NCBI RefSeq assembly: GCF_963675165.1
Contig: NC_087392.1
Span: forward strand, 2,929,001 to 2,993,000
DNA from: Halichondria panicea
Lineage: Eukaryota; Porifera; Demospongiae; Suberitida; Halichondriidae
Length of the DNA: 64,000 nt
Direction of reading: 5' to 3'
Of the stretch, positions 11,081 through 22,339 are shown in pieces (within the stretch, counting starts at the first letter, position 1; every line of letters begins with the position of its first letter). The notes under the pieces are model-generated. The model made no database searches, was not told the DNA's origin, and saw nothing but the letters and a program-made list of their open reading frames with translations. A program made the position numbers and the translations under genes.

Positions 11081-13748
11081 ATGGTGACAAAGTATTCTCC
11101 TATCATGACTGTGCGGAAGTATGAACGATTTCGTGGTAACAATCGGTTTTTTTGTTGTGGGTATCTGATATCTGCTCGCCAGATAGGGATCATGGTCTTT
11201 GTGGCCATCCTGTTGGTGATTGTGTTTGCCCTCTTCTTGGCATTTGAGTGAGTGCATATAATATACACGCACATACGTACTCAGATGTGCGTGCTTCCTA
11301 ATCCTAGTATGTATATAGATCTATGCATAGAATGAATTTTGCTGGCTACATGTAAACATGTACATGTCATAGTTAATTTTGATAAACAGCTGATATAATT
11401 TTTATAATAAAAAAACATTCATGCTTCAATACTATTGACTCACCCCATTGACCCTGTCCATGCATACACACAGCTCTCGATTCCTTATCGCTAACGTGTA
11501 TCCAATAGGAGTGGGGGCCATCTTCCCCATTATTGCTGCTTTTGGTCTTTTCTATTCCATGGCCTTCCTCCTCAAGACTGGCTGCACTGACCCCGGCATC
11601 ATCCCTCGAGCAAAGACCGATGAGCTAGATTACCAACTAAGGCAGGCCGATGATGGTAAGTGTGTACTACATGTGATGTTCATTGAGAAGGTGAGGGTCA
11701 GATATGTAATTGTCTGGCCTTTCAAACTTGTATGGCACCGATAACATCGTTATAATTATTCTCCCTCTTCACAACACAGTTATAAAACAAGGTACAGCAC
11801 GATACATGACGATTACAGTCAAAGGAGAACAGCAAAAGCTCAAGTGGTGTGCCACTTGCGAGATATGGCGACCCCCAAGAGCCTCCCATTGTGGGCTCTG
11901 TAACAACTGCTATGGTCAGTGTTTCCCTATACCACTTCCAGCACGGCATACTGTTATTATCTGAGCTACCTGTAGGATGGTAAAAGTTTTGCATTGCAAG
12001 CCTAAATTGTGTAATTAGTAATTATGTGTTAGAATTAAGCACAGTAACAAACTTTATGTCTTCCAAGGGCTAGGGTTTGGGAAGGCTTCACGATGATTAG
12101 CGCTTACCTGTTGTGTACAAGGATTCAGTAATACACACTGTGTATATAATTATGTGTACTTGTACTGGAGAGAACCTGTATGTGTTGACAGCATTCTTCT
12201 TTCCTCTTTCCTTACATATATGCTACCAGAACATTTTGATCATCACTGTCCATGGGTGAGTGCTGTATGTTCACTTTGTCTCTTTCTCTTTCATGTGTCC
12301 ACTACTTAGACCGCTTTGACCACCATTGCCCTGTGGTAAGCCATGTCTCTTTTTAGAAGGTTATGAATTAGAGGCTTCCTTTTTTTGTAAAGCAGTTACT
12401 TGTGTATTGAATGGTACTATAGCTATCTCATTCATTCAGGAAATGTTTTGTTTCATTTGATTAGGTTGGCAACTGTGTGGCAAAGAGGAACTACCGTTAC
12501 TTCTACTTATTCTTAGTGTCTGTGTTTTGTATGTGTATCTATGGCATGGGCTGCAATGTGGCTGTCATTGTTCTTGGTAAGTTGTTCAGGAGTATGGAGT
12601 CGTGTTATTGTCCAGTATTGTAGCTGGCCTTGTAAATAATGTGTAGACATAAGTTTAATATGAACTTTTGATCGGAAACCCCACCCCAACTCTTGAACTT
12701 TTTTTCTCCCTAAAACAGCCTCCAAGATGACGAACTTTGGTGATGCTCTCAAGACGTACCCTGCCTCTGTCATAGAGTTTGCTATTTGTGGCCTTGGTGC
12801 CGTTGCTGTATCTGGGCTTGCCTGTATGCACACATGGCTCATAGCAACCATGCAGACAACTAATGAAGATGTAAGTTAACTGTTCGTTAGATTGTATATG
12901 CTGTCACACACGTGCATGTACAAGACTCTTGCTAGTTGTGTAGGGCATTGATCATTCAAGATTTCGTACTGCAGATCAAGGGAACTTTTAACCCACGGCG
13001 ACAAGGTCGTGATGTCAGCAATCCTTATACTCAGCGAAACTGCTGCAAGAACTTCCTGTTGGTCATCTGTGGCCCTTTCCAACCCAGGTGAGCTCTGGGC
13101 TATGCATTTGGGAATGAATTCTTGTTCTATAGAGGGTGTTATCTTCAGTCTCAGCAACTGTACTGTGTGTATATATACACACGACTTGCCTTTCCTATTA
13201 CAAGCACAATGTTTTGTATACACATGCAGTCTTATTGATCGCCGTGGAGTGGTGGACCTGGATGAAGAAGATGCTGCTGAGAGGTCTGATTATGGCAGCA
13301 CTGCTGGTACCGTGGTACATAGTACAGCTGTTCCTGGGGTGAGTTTCAACTAACATACAGTACACGTATGTGAGAGCAGTTACAATTTTCTGCAGTGCAT
13401 GTAGACGGTAATAATTATTTTTTCGATCACCTTTAAACTTTAAAACATACATGACCGTACGATTTCGTAACTGTGTATAATAATTATAGCCGGTAGTCAT
13501 TACTAATCTTATTTTAAACGCATGTCATCTGATAGCAAAACCATGCACAGATACCCATAGAATCATCTTCTAAGCCAAATGACCAATCACAAGAGTTACT
13601 AAACCCTGTTCAGTCCTCTTCGCCAGCCTCGAAACCAAGTACTGACAACGAAAGTCCATCAGCAGTTATAGGTTCGACAGAGGTTGAAGTTCATGCCAGC
13701 GATGATGAGACCGAAACACACAAGCTCATAACAAACGACGTAAACTGA
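11081..13748 (+). CDS. Palmitoyltransferase ZDHHC9/14/18-like
   Basis: The model is join(11081..11247, 11474..11655, 11780..11914, one of 12230..12255 or 12310..12335, 12465..12576, 12719..12870, 12975..13087, 13230..13338, 13551..13748), giving 397 aa. It S-acylates cysteines of membrane proteins. Four membrane segments lie in exons 1, 2, 5 and 6. The Cys-rich domain starts with [19 protein letters not shown], the catalytic DHHC is at about residues 165-168, then [14 protein letters not shown] after the second segment and CGPFQPSLIDRRG near the C-terminus match the ZDHHC9/14/18 group. Exon 9 could start 15-16 nt earlier at a second AG in frame. An AATAAA lies at 13878-13883. The tail after 330 is Ser and Asp rich. 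Confidence 0.92.
12230..12255 (+). other. Alternative DHHC exon 4a (EHFDHHCPW)
   Basis: This 26-nt exon is flanked by a strong acceptor (pyrimidine tract, ctaccag) and a perfect donor (gtgagt). With the one base left by exon 3 it encodes E-H-F-D-H-H-C-P-W, which has the near-invariant Trp after CP. Confidence 0.8.
12310..12335 (+). other. Alternative DHHC exon 4b (DRFDHHCPV)
   Basis: This second 26-nt exon lies 54 bp after 4a, with acceptor acttag and donor gtaagc. It encodes D-R-F-D-H-H-C-P-V. Val replaces the usual Trp. Including both exons adds 26 nt, shifts the frame and reaches a stop in exon 5, so the two look mutually exclusive. Confidence 0.8.
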
Positions 13749-13811
13749 CATTAGACATAAAATGAATTGCCTCAGCTTACATTAAATAGTGTCACATATA
13801 ATTATTATATT

Positions 13812-13817
13812 TTTATT
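13812..13817 (-). terminator. Poly(A) signal of DCAF6
   Basis: The sequence tttatt reads AATAAA on the minus strand, 112 nt past the DCAF6 stop codon. Confidence 0.6.
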
Positions 13818-13877
13818 CTGTTTGTGTATTTGTCCTGGAGTTCATACAAAATGTTGATGATGAAAGCATTAATTCAT

Positions 13878-13883
13878 AATAAA
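13878..13883 (+). terminator. Poly(A) signal of ZDHHC gene
   Basis: AATAAA lies 130 nt past the ZDHHC stop. It is beyond the minus-strand signal at 13812, so the two convergent 3' UTRs should overlap. Confidence 0.6.
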
Positions 13884-13928
13884 TTGCAATGACAAATAAG
13901 CTTTTGCACAGTTACAATGTATTGAGTT

Positions 13929-16900
13929 TCAATCATTGGGGGAGTCTTCGTCTTCCTCTTCCAAGTCTCTGTGCACTGTAATAATTGTTATGACATGTGG
14001 ACTGTGTATGTGTATGTGTGCATACAGTACATGTATTATATAAGCACGAGACCGACTGAGTGTTGTACGAGAGAGCAAGCTGCCTGTACACCTTAAGGTG
14101 ACATATTTTCACAGGTAGATTTTCTGCGATTTCACCGTTTGGCACAATTTGCTGGTATTCATAAGTTGCATGTATTTTCCAATTATTATCAGCGAGTACA
14201 AATTTTTGAGGTTTTACTCATTCGCAGAAATTAATTACTCGCGAAAATATGTCGCCTCAAGGTTGCGGTAAACAGTTTGCTCATGAATATTCATGATTTT
14301 CTGATAATGATTTTTATGAAACTATACATGCCATGATAAAAGTTTGAAGCACATACATGATAAATATATTGGTGTATCATCCTGTATGACAAGTATCAGT
14401 CTTCAAAACATTTTCCAGTGAAAGCTCTGAGCGATCATCAAGTTACTAGAAACAACACAAACTAGTAGTCATTTTAAACTTCCAAAAACACTTCTAGCTC
14501 TGTGTTCTTGCTCTTATATGATGCTTCTTACCATTCTGGAGGGCGGGTTGAAGCGTTTTTTTTCCAGGCCAAGAAACTGTCACAAAATAATAATATGTAG
14601 ACTAACTCCACTTAAAATGGCGGCCAGAGCCAAGGAAAACAGCCTCTTGTGAGCTTTCAGTAGCCTTTTTTTAAATATCTCTTCGACCTGCCCTGCATAT
14701 AGTGAAGCTACAGTAGACTGTACCTAAGCTTTATAGTAAAAATGTCTATTCGAGCCATGAAATGACTACTGCGTTTCAGCTGGACTTCCAGCTCATTCTA
14801 GCTGGAAAAGATCACTAGATAGCAAACGGTTGACCGTAACCTTAAAGTAACACAAGGATTCTCATGCTATATAATTAGCAGGACGACCCTTACCAAATTA
14901 TCCCTCAACTCTCATTGTAACCATATGTAATTAAAATAGGGAAGAGACTGCATGATGGCTCTTATTACATGCTTGTTACATCGACAACGTGACATCGTAC
15001 AGCGGGTTATATTTGTAGATTTTGTATTGTAGACCATCATACGAAAATTAAAAGCACGAAATTATTCTACCGCAATACACTCAACATAACTATCCTTAGC
15101 TGTACAAATATTTAAATTGAGCAGTTTATACAAAAATTTGCACCAACAAAATTTACTCGCTATACGGTAGCTTACTTCTCCGTCTTCTATTGAGGTAAGA
15201 GAGTATTCGGAACACAAACATGGATGGAACAGTGATTGTGTTCCTGTTCTCTCTCAGCATTGTCTCATTACGCTTCACCACATCCTCTTTATTGTCAAGG
15301 CAACACGGCACATCTGCTGTTGGCTCCCATAGCTTGACGTCATAGTCAATACCACTAGTGGCCAAAACTATATGAAAGAGAGTGATATCTATATCATCAA
15401 TAAGTACATTGTACATTAATTGTAGAAGTGGAGTTCGATGTATATTACTTTCGTCTAAAAGGAAATGAAGGTTTTGTAGCACATGTTAGCTAGGTAGGTT
15501 GGTGAAAGGGTAAAGGAATAATGCACACCGTGCACAGGTTACATTAGCCTCATCACCATGCACGCCTACTTTCGCTCTCCTAATTACTGCTATACAGGTC
15601 GCCCTGCCAGCTCAGCGTAGAAGGCTGTAAGGTTACATTTTTTTCTATCTCTACAGAAGAACTTACCCAGTAAATAAAAGAGGTATACAGTAGACCCTCG
15701 CTATTCCGGCTCTCTGAAGTACGGGCATCAATATACCAGCCATTTGGTTTGGCACGGATTGCTAGCTAGATGTTTACTGCACAAAATTCAACCTGAAGTA
15801 CGGCCACTCACTATTCCGTATACTGGCGCATAATTCTATCGCACAACTTTTGACCTTTGTTCGAGGCCTGTACAATCCACAAAATCGCGGCGTTTAATCG
15901 ATAAAATAAAATTAATCGCGTAACGTTTTTGTAGCCTTATACTTGGCCAAAACACAATATTTTATGCTCACATAACTATATTTCTAGCACTACAGCATAA
16001 AAACAGAGGTCAACTATTGATGTGATGGCGAACTTTGAACTGTGTTTGTTAATATTTCAGGTAACTACTTGATTTCGATTGCCCATATTGCAGCTAGAGC
16101 AAACTTTTTTTTTTTATCTATGCAGAGTAAGTAAGTACAGCAATTTTGTTTGAATAGTGTTTAATCGAACACGAAAGAAAGACTACGTCAAACACACTTA
16201 CGATAAGCATGAGGGTGTGGTTGTATACAGTTGACAACATGTGAGTCAGCTTCAAGCATGTTGACGATCTGTCCACTCCACTTGTCCCACACAAACACAC
16301 GGCCACAATCACTGCCACTCATGATCCAGTTATCTCCCCAAAAGCTAGCCTGTTTTATCTACAGATAAACAGTCATTGTCAGTACGTAACGATTTACATA
16401 TTCAGCATAATTAATACATGCCTGTACTAAAAGTCTATTTGCATTAAGTTCAACCCCGGAAGTTATGTGGTCAATTATGGCTTCATTTGTGCTTTATGTG
16501 GTTGACAAGTATGCCTGGGACTTCTACATGGAAAATACTAACTTTTAACTGGTTGGAGCTTACCAGCTCTACAGCATATAGATAGAAGCGCTTTCTAACA
16601 AGAAATCCAATGGTATATGAAACTTTGAATTTCAGTGAAGTATGACAAAGTTATGACAACTTTATGAAGGTCAAACTCAACACAAATAGACTTTAGACTA
16701 TAGACTCACCATTGTTCGAGAATTTCTGTGGCCCTTGTATATCATGAACGGTTGTAAGCAGTCAGTGAACTCTTGCTTACCACTCTTGACTGTACCTGAT
16801 TCCGGAACTTCCTGGGCGCGAAGCTGTGACTTCCAATTTTGTGACTGTGCATCATCTTCATCGTCACTGTCGGTCTCTCCTTCTATTATGTTTATGGTTG

Positions 16901-19240
16901 GGATTGCAGTTTCTGGTTCTTCAACTAAACATGTGGAAGATACACAACTAGTGGCAGCCACTTCATTTCTGTCCACTGGGGACAAATTACATTTTTTAAC
17001 ACCATCGCTAAAACTAGAGTCTGTCGGAACAATAGCTGCCTCCTCAACGTGTTGGGCATGATCAACAGAACTTTGATTGAGTTCACTTTCTTGATTTTCT
17101 GCAGGGTGTGTTCTACTTATCTCCTCCTCATCTGTTGCAAATAGTTGGAATGAAGAATCGTTTGATGAATTTGAAGATGTTAGTGAAGTATTAACTCTTG
17201 GCACATTCTCGCTACCTTCACTCGCTTCGCCCTCCTCAGGACTTAGCGATATATCGATCCAGCGGGCAAACATCTGAGACATTCTGCTCATGAGGCTGTG
17301 TGATGGGCGACTACTTTCTCTTAGTTCCGGCGAACCATCTGGTCTTGCATTAGGACCAGTGTCTGACCAATCACCTCGCAGACGAAACTTCTTCACAGGG
17401 GGTGGTTCATCATTTGATGATGAGTTCTGAACTACTGGTAAATCAGCACCTCCTGACGGTTCAATACTTGGCATCGAAGACAATAATTTCGTTTGAGCCT
17501 GGTGACTTCTTTTTCGGCAAACTAGAGGAGAGTACATGTAACTATCGGACAAGTACACTGGTTTGGGAATGGCAGAACTGTGTGTGGATCCAGTTCCAAA
17601 CAGGCCACTGTTAAACAAATAAACATAATCCTCGCTGTAACTGACGAGGAGCTCAGAGCCAACATGATTAAATTGAACAGAGGTAATTTTACGAGGCTCA
17701 ATTCCAATACATTCTGGACGATACTTGTAGTGGGTGGAGTCTTGGGTCATGTTATAAGGAGAAGTCTCAGTCAGTGCTACCCCAATTTTTCTTCGGTCTA
17801 AGAGTTTAAGTGTACCATCACCAACCGCTATGGCAACATAATGCGATGAGAGTGGATGGACAGCCATGCAAGTTACAGCTGACGGGAAGTCATAGAGCAC
17901 ATCCTGTAATAGAGGGTAAATGGCAGCTGTGGTATGATACAGCAAAAAGCAGCACTGAAATTTGCATGATTATCATGATTGCTGTTTTGGGGAACTTGAA
18001 TAGTATAGACGGGTTGATGTATTTTATTTACAGGTGGTAGGATAAAGATGAGAAAAATGGTAGGCAACATATACCTGCATACATCCATGACAGTGACACG
18101 AAGACTTTACTCTGAGATCAAACATCCGCACATAACCCTTCTCCTCGCATGTCAGAAACTCATTAGGAGAGGCTGGAATAGTTCCTACCTATATAGCAGT
18201 ATTCCCCAACAGTTGTGTTTAGAGTGAGTGACTATCAAATGAGCAAGTTAACTCTATAGAAGTTGATGGCGTATTGAAATACTGGTACTTGAAGATCACA
18301 AATGTGGGTATAAGCATATCTGCCTGTTATTAGCTATAACTGTTAGTCCTAATGCTATGCACTGTACATCATGCTACATGTACGACAAAAGTTCCTGCAA
18401 TGCATGACATTGTGCATGAGGTACTTATGGCAACCCTAAAAGTACCTGATAAGTAAGAGATGTATGACAATGGAACTGGTGTCCCACGTACTCTCCATCA
18501 GGTGAGAGCTGGGTGTGCTCCACGGTACCCACACCAGCACATGACACCACTTGGAGGTCAGATGACCACGGGAGAAATTTTGCACTGAAAATGTTGGATA
18601 GGTGACTCGTGTGAATGCGGTGCCATATCTGAAAGAGAGTGTGCATGTGGGTGTAAATGATGTACATGTGTACGCTTATGATGATGTCAGTATATACGCT
18701 GAGTACAGAAAAACGGCACACTAAAAAGAAAAAATTCAGTCACTGACTGTCCGTGATGCAGAGTCATAGAAGTTCAGATGGCAGTCATCAGACCCAGACA
18801 CCAGTTGAGTCCCAGACTCGTTCCATGATACAGAGTTGACCTGCGGAACAAAAATAAAAAGTTTACAATACTTGAATTGGTATTAAACGTTTGATTAGCA
18901 ATAAAAGTACGCACACATCCAGTGTGTCCCTTCAATGTACTGGACCTCTTCAGCCTCGTTACCAGGTAGTGAGAGTCTGCAATGCAATATTTAATAGAGG
19001 TGAGTATCGTAGTACAATGTCAGAAAAATAATGGCATTGCAAGACCATGTACGTAAACAAATTGTCACCAAGTTAAGTGCTAGACTAGCTAGTTCTTTAC
19101 AATAATTATTTAAGTGGCGCAGCTAACAAAAACAAAGCGACTACACTGATTGTCCACCAGGTCTACTCACTTCTTGCTGTTCTTGAGAGAGCATGATCAT
19201 TGATTAGACCAACTTCCTTCTGCGAGTAAGATGCATACAT
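13929..19240 (-). CDS. DCAF6: DCAF6, WD40 substrate receptor of CUL4-DDB1
   Basis: The model is complement(join(13929..13975, 15176..15367, 16202..16358, 16710..17903, 18075..18188, 18446..18628, 18748..18840, 18915..18976, 19171..19240)), 2112 nt and 703 aa, with all phases consistent. DCAF proteins bring substrates to the CUL4-DDB1 ubiquitin ligase. WD40 repeats are seen at [36 protein letters not shown] (DR/LR box after the WD strand) and [12 protein letters not shown] long acidic, Ser-rich insert (about 250 aa) lies in the 1194-nt exon before [10 protein letters not shown], as in human DCAF6. [19 protein letters not shown], then [15 protein letters not shown] and ETRNTITVP-like [10 protein letters not shown] complete the propeller. 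The last exon adds the acidic tail [11 protein letters not shown]. The N-terminus at 19240 is set by phase with exon 2. Confidence 0.92.
14258..14845. mobile_element. R1 terminal-inverted-repeat element, intact copy
   Basis: The left end caaggttgcggtaaac is an inverted match of the right end ggttgaccgtaacctta. The element is about 590 bp. Other copies are at 57820-59322 (interrupted by an insertion) and 57353-57812 (truncated and interrupted). It has no transposase ORF, so it is non-autonomous. Confidence 0.65.
14994..15169. mobile_element. MITE, 'tagcgggtaattttcg' family
   Basis: The ends are atcgtacagcgggtta and tactcgctatacggta. If intron 8 were retained, the DCAF6 frame would read into this end and stop at TAA 15153-15155. 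Confidence 0.6.
16426..16702. mobile_element. MITE, 'aaagtctatttg' family, copy in DCAF6 intron
   Basis: The left end aaaagtctatttgcatta and the right end caaatagactttag are inverted. A second copy with the same internal sequence lies at 46897-47182. Confidence 0.65.
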
Positions 19241-19333
19241 TTTGCTGTGTCCATAAAATTAAAAATTCTTCTTCCAATTGGGAGTTTTTACGGATTGTAT
19301 CTAAAAAAGAACATCTCTGGAGCCTTGTAGAAG
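19241..19333. promoter_or_regulatory. 93-bp bidirectional promoter, DCAF6 and FAAP100
   Basis: Only 93 bp separate the two start codons, so 5' UTRs and core promoters must share this stretch or overlap the first exons. It has no TATA box that I can see. Confidence 0.55.
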
Positions 19334-21927
19334 ATGGAGCATTGGCTGAAAGTCTCAAAAAGCAGGCAGATTCCCTCATCATTTACCGCTACCATTTCAA
19401 AATTTAACAGTTCTATCCTCACCCTTGCCAATGGGTCATCATTTATCCACTGCATCGATCTCACAGGGAAATTACTGGTAGGTTCAATGTTGTCTCGCAA
19501 GCCATCCTCTTTCGGTAATATGAAGAATGGGAAGGGCGTGGCCAGACTACGTCCCTTATTAAATATCGTATCATAGCAATAGCGTACTTTTATATTGGGG
19601 GTTTTGATCCTTGCAAGTACTTAAAACAATTTGTGTACAGAATGTAAATTTCCCCCAGGCATGCGCAAAGTACTCAGCTGATGTGAGGTGCATGAGCCAG
19701 TTACAGATACCCTCAGTGACATGTGCAGTGTGTTGCCTTGGCAATGGACATATTACAATAATCTCACTGGAGGAGCTTCTTTCAAAGTAAGTAGCTATTG
19801 ATCACAACTCGATGTTGACTCTACATTCTATTTTGGTTTTGTAGATCTTTTGAAAAAACCTCCCCTGGAGAGAACGATATCTTCCAAGGCCTTCTGTCAA
19901 GTTCTATCTCCTCTCATTCAACCTGGAAACCATCTAGCTTCATTCCTGGAGAACATGTCTCTGTCACTATTACAAAGAGCAATGATTCTAATTTTTCTCT
20001 TTTGCAAGCTCAGATTGCTAACAATACCCTGCTGGTGTGTCAAAGGTCGGAGGTCACAAGTGAACACTCGCTATCTGTCTATCTGAGCAGCAGGAATATG
20101 AAGTATGGAAGGTGTAGAGTACCGCTATTTCCGGAGACCCCAGTGGCAATTTATCCTCTCTCCTTTGCTACATGTATATCTAGACCCCTGCCAAAGACTT
20201 TGCTAGCGTATCGACCAGCTGTCTTCCATGTGGGTTGTAGTGACTCCAATTTCAATGGTCAGTGTGATGCCGTGTTGGCACCAAATCTTTATTCCAAATT
20301 GTTTGGATCGGAGTTGACACTTTCTGGATCACCTGTGCTTCTTCTTGGCTGTCAAAACGGACATGTGATGTACTCGAGCATTAGTCAGATTACTGCTACG
20401 TTGAATCCCTCCTCACCTCAACAACCGTTACCCATTATCTATAGCCTGGGGCAACCTGTGCTGTCAATACATGCTATTTATCTTCCAGACAACGACTCAA
20501 ACTTTCTGACGGTTAATACCTCAGGAGCACAACCTCATGTACCCAATTCACTACTTTTGATTGGTCGCCTAGGCAAACTTGTACTTTGCACAATGGGGGC
20601 TCCTCAGCAACGAACGCCATCTTTCCTTGAGTTCAATACCCCTGGTCCAATAACCTCATCAGTGCTTGTCAAGAACCATGCTCTGCTGCTCAGTACACCA
20701 TCAGCACTCTATAAGGTTTGTATGGAGGAGGATTGCATTAGGAGACACTCTTTCGCTACAGGCTCAGTGATCATTCCGGAGATGAGGTTTCGATTGCCAT
20801 CTGAAGTGGCACAGATCGACAGGGGAACACTACTGCTCGACAACTTGAAAACGATCACTGTGAGTGGTGAGACAGCCCTTAAAGTTGTGTGTGTATCACT
20901 TGATGGCAGTGTGACTGTGATAAAGATTGCTAGATGTTGTGGGGAAGAGAAGATAGAAGCTACAGACCAAAGCAAACTAACGAAAGAGTTGAAGGAATGT
21001 CTTCGAACACTTGAGAGCACAAGTTTTCGATTGGATGAACTCAGTAAGAAGAGGGAACAGCAAGAAAGTTGCTTGCCTGAGCTTAGCAGAGAATTGTCCA
21101 GTCTTTGTGATATTTCACGTACCCAAAACATGCCAGCTCAGTCAAACTCCAATTTTCAAATCCGATATCACCCTAAATACGTAAACATTGGGGTGAATTA
21201 TCATAAGCCATGTATCGATGTTTGCCTCACTTACACTGGAGCTGCCCCGCTATCCAAAGGGTGGTCACTCCTCGTTCAAACTTTCCCATGTAAATTGGAA
21301 TCTCTCTCGAAGCATTGTACATCCTCTCAGTTAGTCCCGCTTGCCAGTCTACAGCCCAAGGATGAGGTGAGCATACAAATATTGCTGGAAGATTTTGTCA
21401 ACCTCCACTACAATGTTTGCTGCTATGTGCACTATAATGCATCACACCTCTTGAATCAAGTGACCGCACCCACAACCGTAACAATTTTGTTATTTGAGAA
21501 ATCGCTGGATTTTGTAGATTTTCTTCTTCCTCCTCAACCTAAGCCAAGGCATGTGCCCTGGAAACCTTTGCACCCTACCACTCCATACACCGATGCAGAA
21601 GATGAATTTCCTCATTTCAAAGACGTCGCTGTATCCATGGACACAGTTGCTAAAGTGTCGGCCACACACAAAAGCGACATTGACAGTAATGCTAGAAGCT
21701 TGTATCAACCATTTTTAGGTGCTCTTCTTGCCAGGCAGGACTTGATTGATCTTATCTCAGACTCTGAGCCAGATGCTTGTGAGGTCATCTTGAACAGTTA
21801 CGATGGGAGCAAAGTGTGTCTACAAACTGGCGTAGAAGACGGTTCCTTCGTTTTCTCTGTGTATTCCACCTCAGAAACTGCTCTGTGTGAAGCTGTAAAC
21901 TGTGTCCAGAGGAGGGTTATATATTAG
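19334..21927 (+). CDS. FAAP100: FAAP100, Fanconi anaemia core complex subunit
   Basis: The model is join(19334..19477, 19659..19786, 19845..21927), 784 aa (human about 881). FAAP100 forms the FANCB-FANCL-FAAP100 catalytic module that monoubiquitinates FANCD2-FANCI at stalled forks. The match rests on aligned stretches: LYSKLFGSELTLSGSPVLLL with GCQNGHV (human ALFGLLFGADATLLQSPVVL, GLPDGQ), QPVLSIHAI, LLLIGRLGKLV then PGPITSSVLV and STPSALYKV (human LPGPVLCAA, STPSDLCVV). The N-terminal two thirds is a beta-propeller-like region; a coiled coil follows at about residues 490-530 (ECLRTLESTSFRLDELSKKR). Exon 2 could begin 18 nt earlier, in frame. It is convergent with the CI-MPR gene. Confidence 0.85.
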
Positions 21928-22162
21928 TTATTGATCAAGTTAAGTCCTAATTGCAACTGCTAAAACAATGTACTTATCGTAGATCTATAGATAATCCTAA
22001 CCCTAATACACATCATTACTGTAATTGGTCACAACGTTATAATCATGACACTATATATATATAATTATGTTAATTAACATAAATTAAAAGATTATTGGAA
22101 CGAGCGAGCGTGCATGTACAGCATTGGTATAATTATATATGTTACTGTATGAAAATGGCGAG

Positions 22163-22339
22163 CTAAATGTTGATAAGCTCTTCATCCGAGTTTGTCTCTT
22201 TGTTCTCTGGTGTAATGTCCACGTCCACTTTCAGGGCCCCACCCCCTCCACCCTCCTCGTAAACGCTCACACTCTCATTGGAGTCTGAGTCACTGCTCCC
22301 ATCCATCAGTGCTGTCTCCTCATCTCTTTCATGATGAAT
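22163..22339 (-). other. CI-MPR cytoplasmic tail exon with acidic sorting signal
   Basis: The last exon encodes 58 residues rich in Glu, Asp and Ser, and ends in S-D-E-E-L-I-N-I. The D-x-x-L-L consensus for GGA VHS domains is conserved except that the last Leu is Ile. An upstream DEETALMDGSSDSDS cluster resembles casein kinase 2 and PACS-type acidic clusters. Confidence 0.75.

Larger units (their letters stand above)
13976..15175 (-). other. DCAF6 last intron, filled with repeats
   Basis: This 1200-bp intron contains a palindromic element at about 14085-14265 (gtgacatattttc against gaaaatatgtcgcc), a larger repeat at 14258-14845 and a MITE at 14994-15169. The MITE ends 6 bp from the exon 8 donor. 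Confidence 0.6.

Noticed and set aside
15153-15367. DCAF6 ending at TAA 15153
   Set aside because: A strong donor at 15175 joins in phase to an acidic last exon with a poly(A) signal, as in DCAF6 homologues; kept only as a possible minor isoform.
18915-19200. DCAF6 start at the ATG pair 19192-19200
   Set aside because: That frame enters exon 2 out of phase and stops; the ATG at 19240 gives the right phase.
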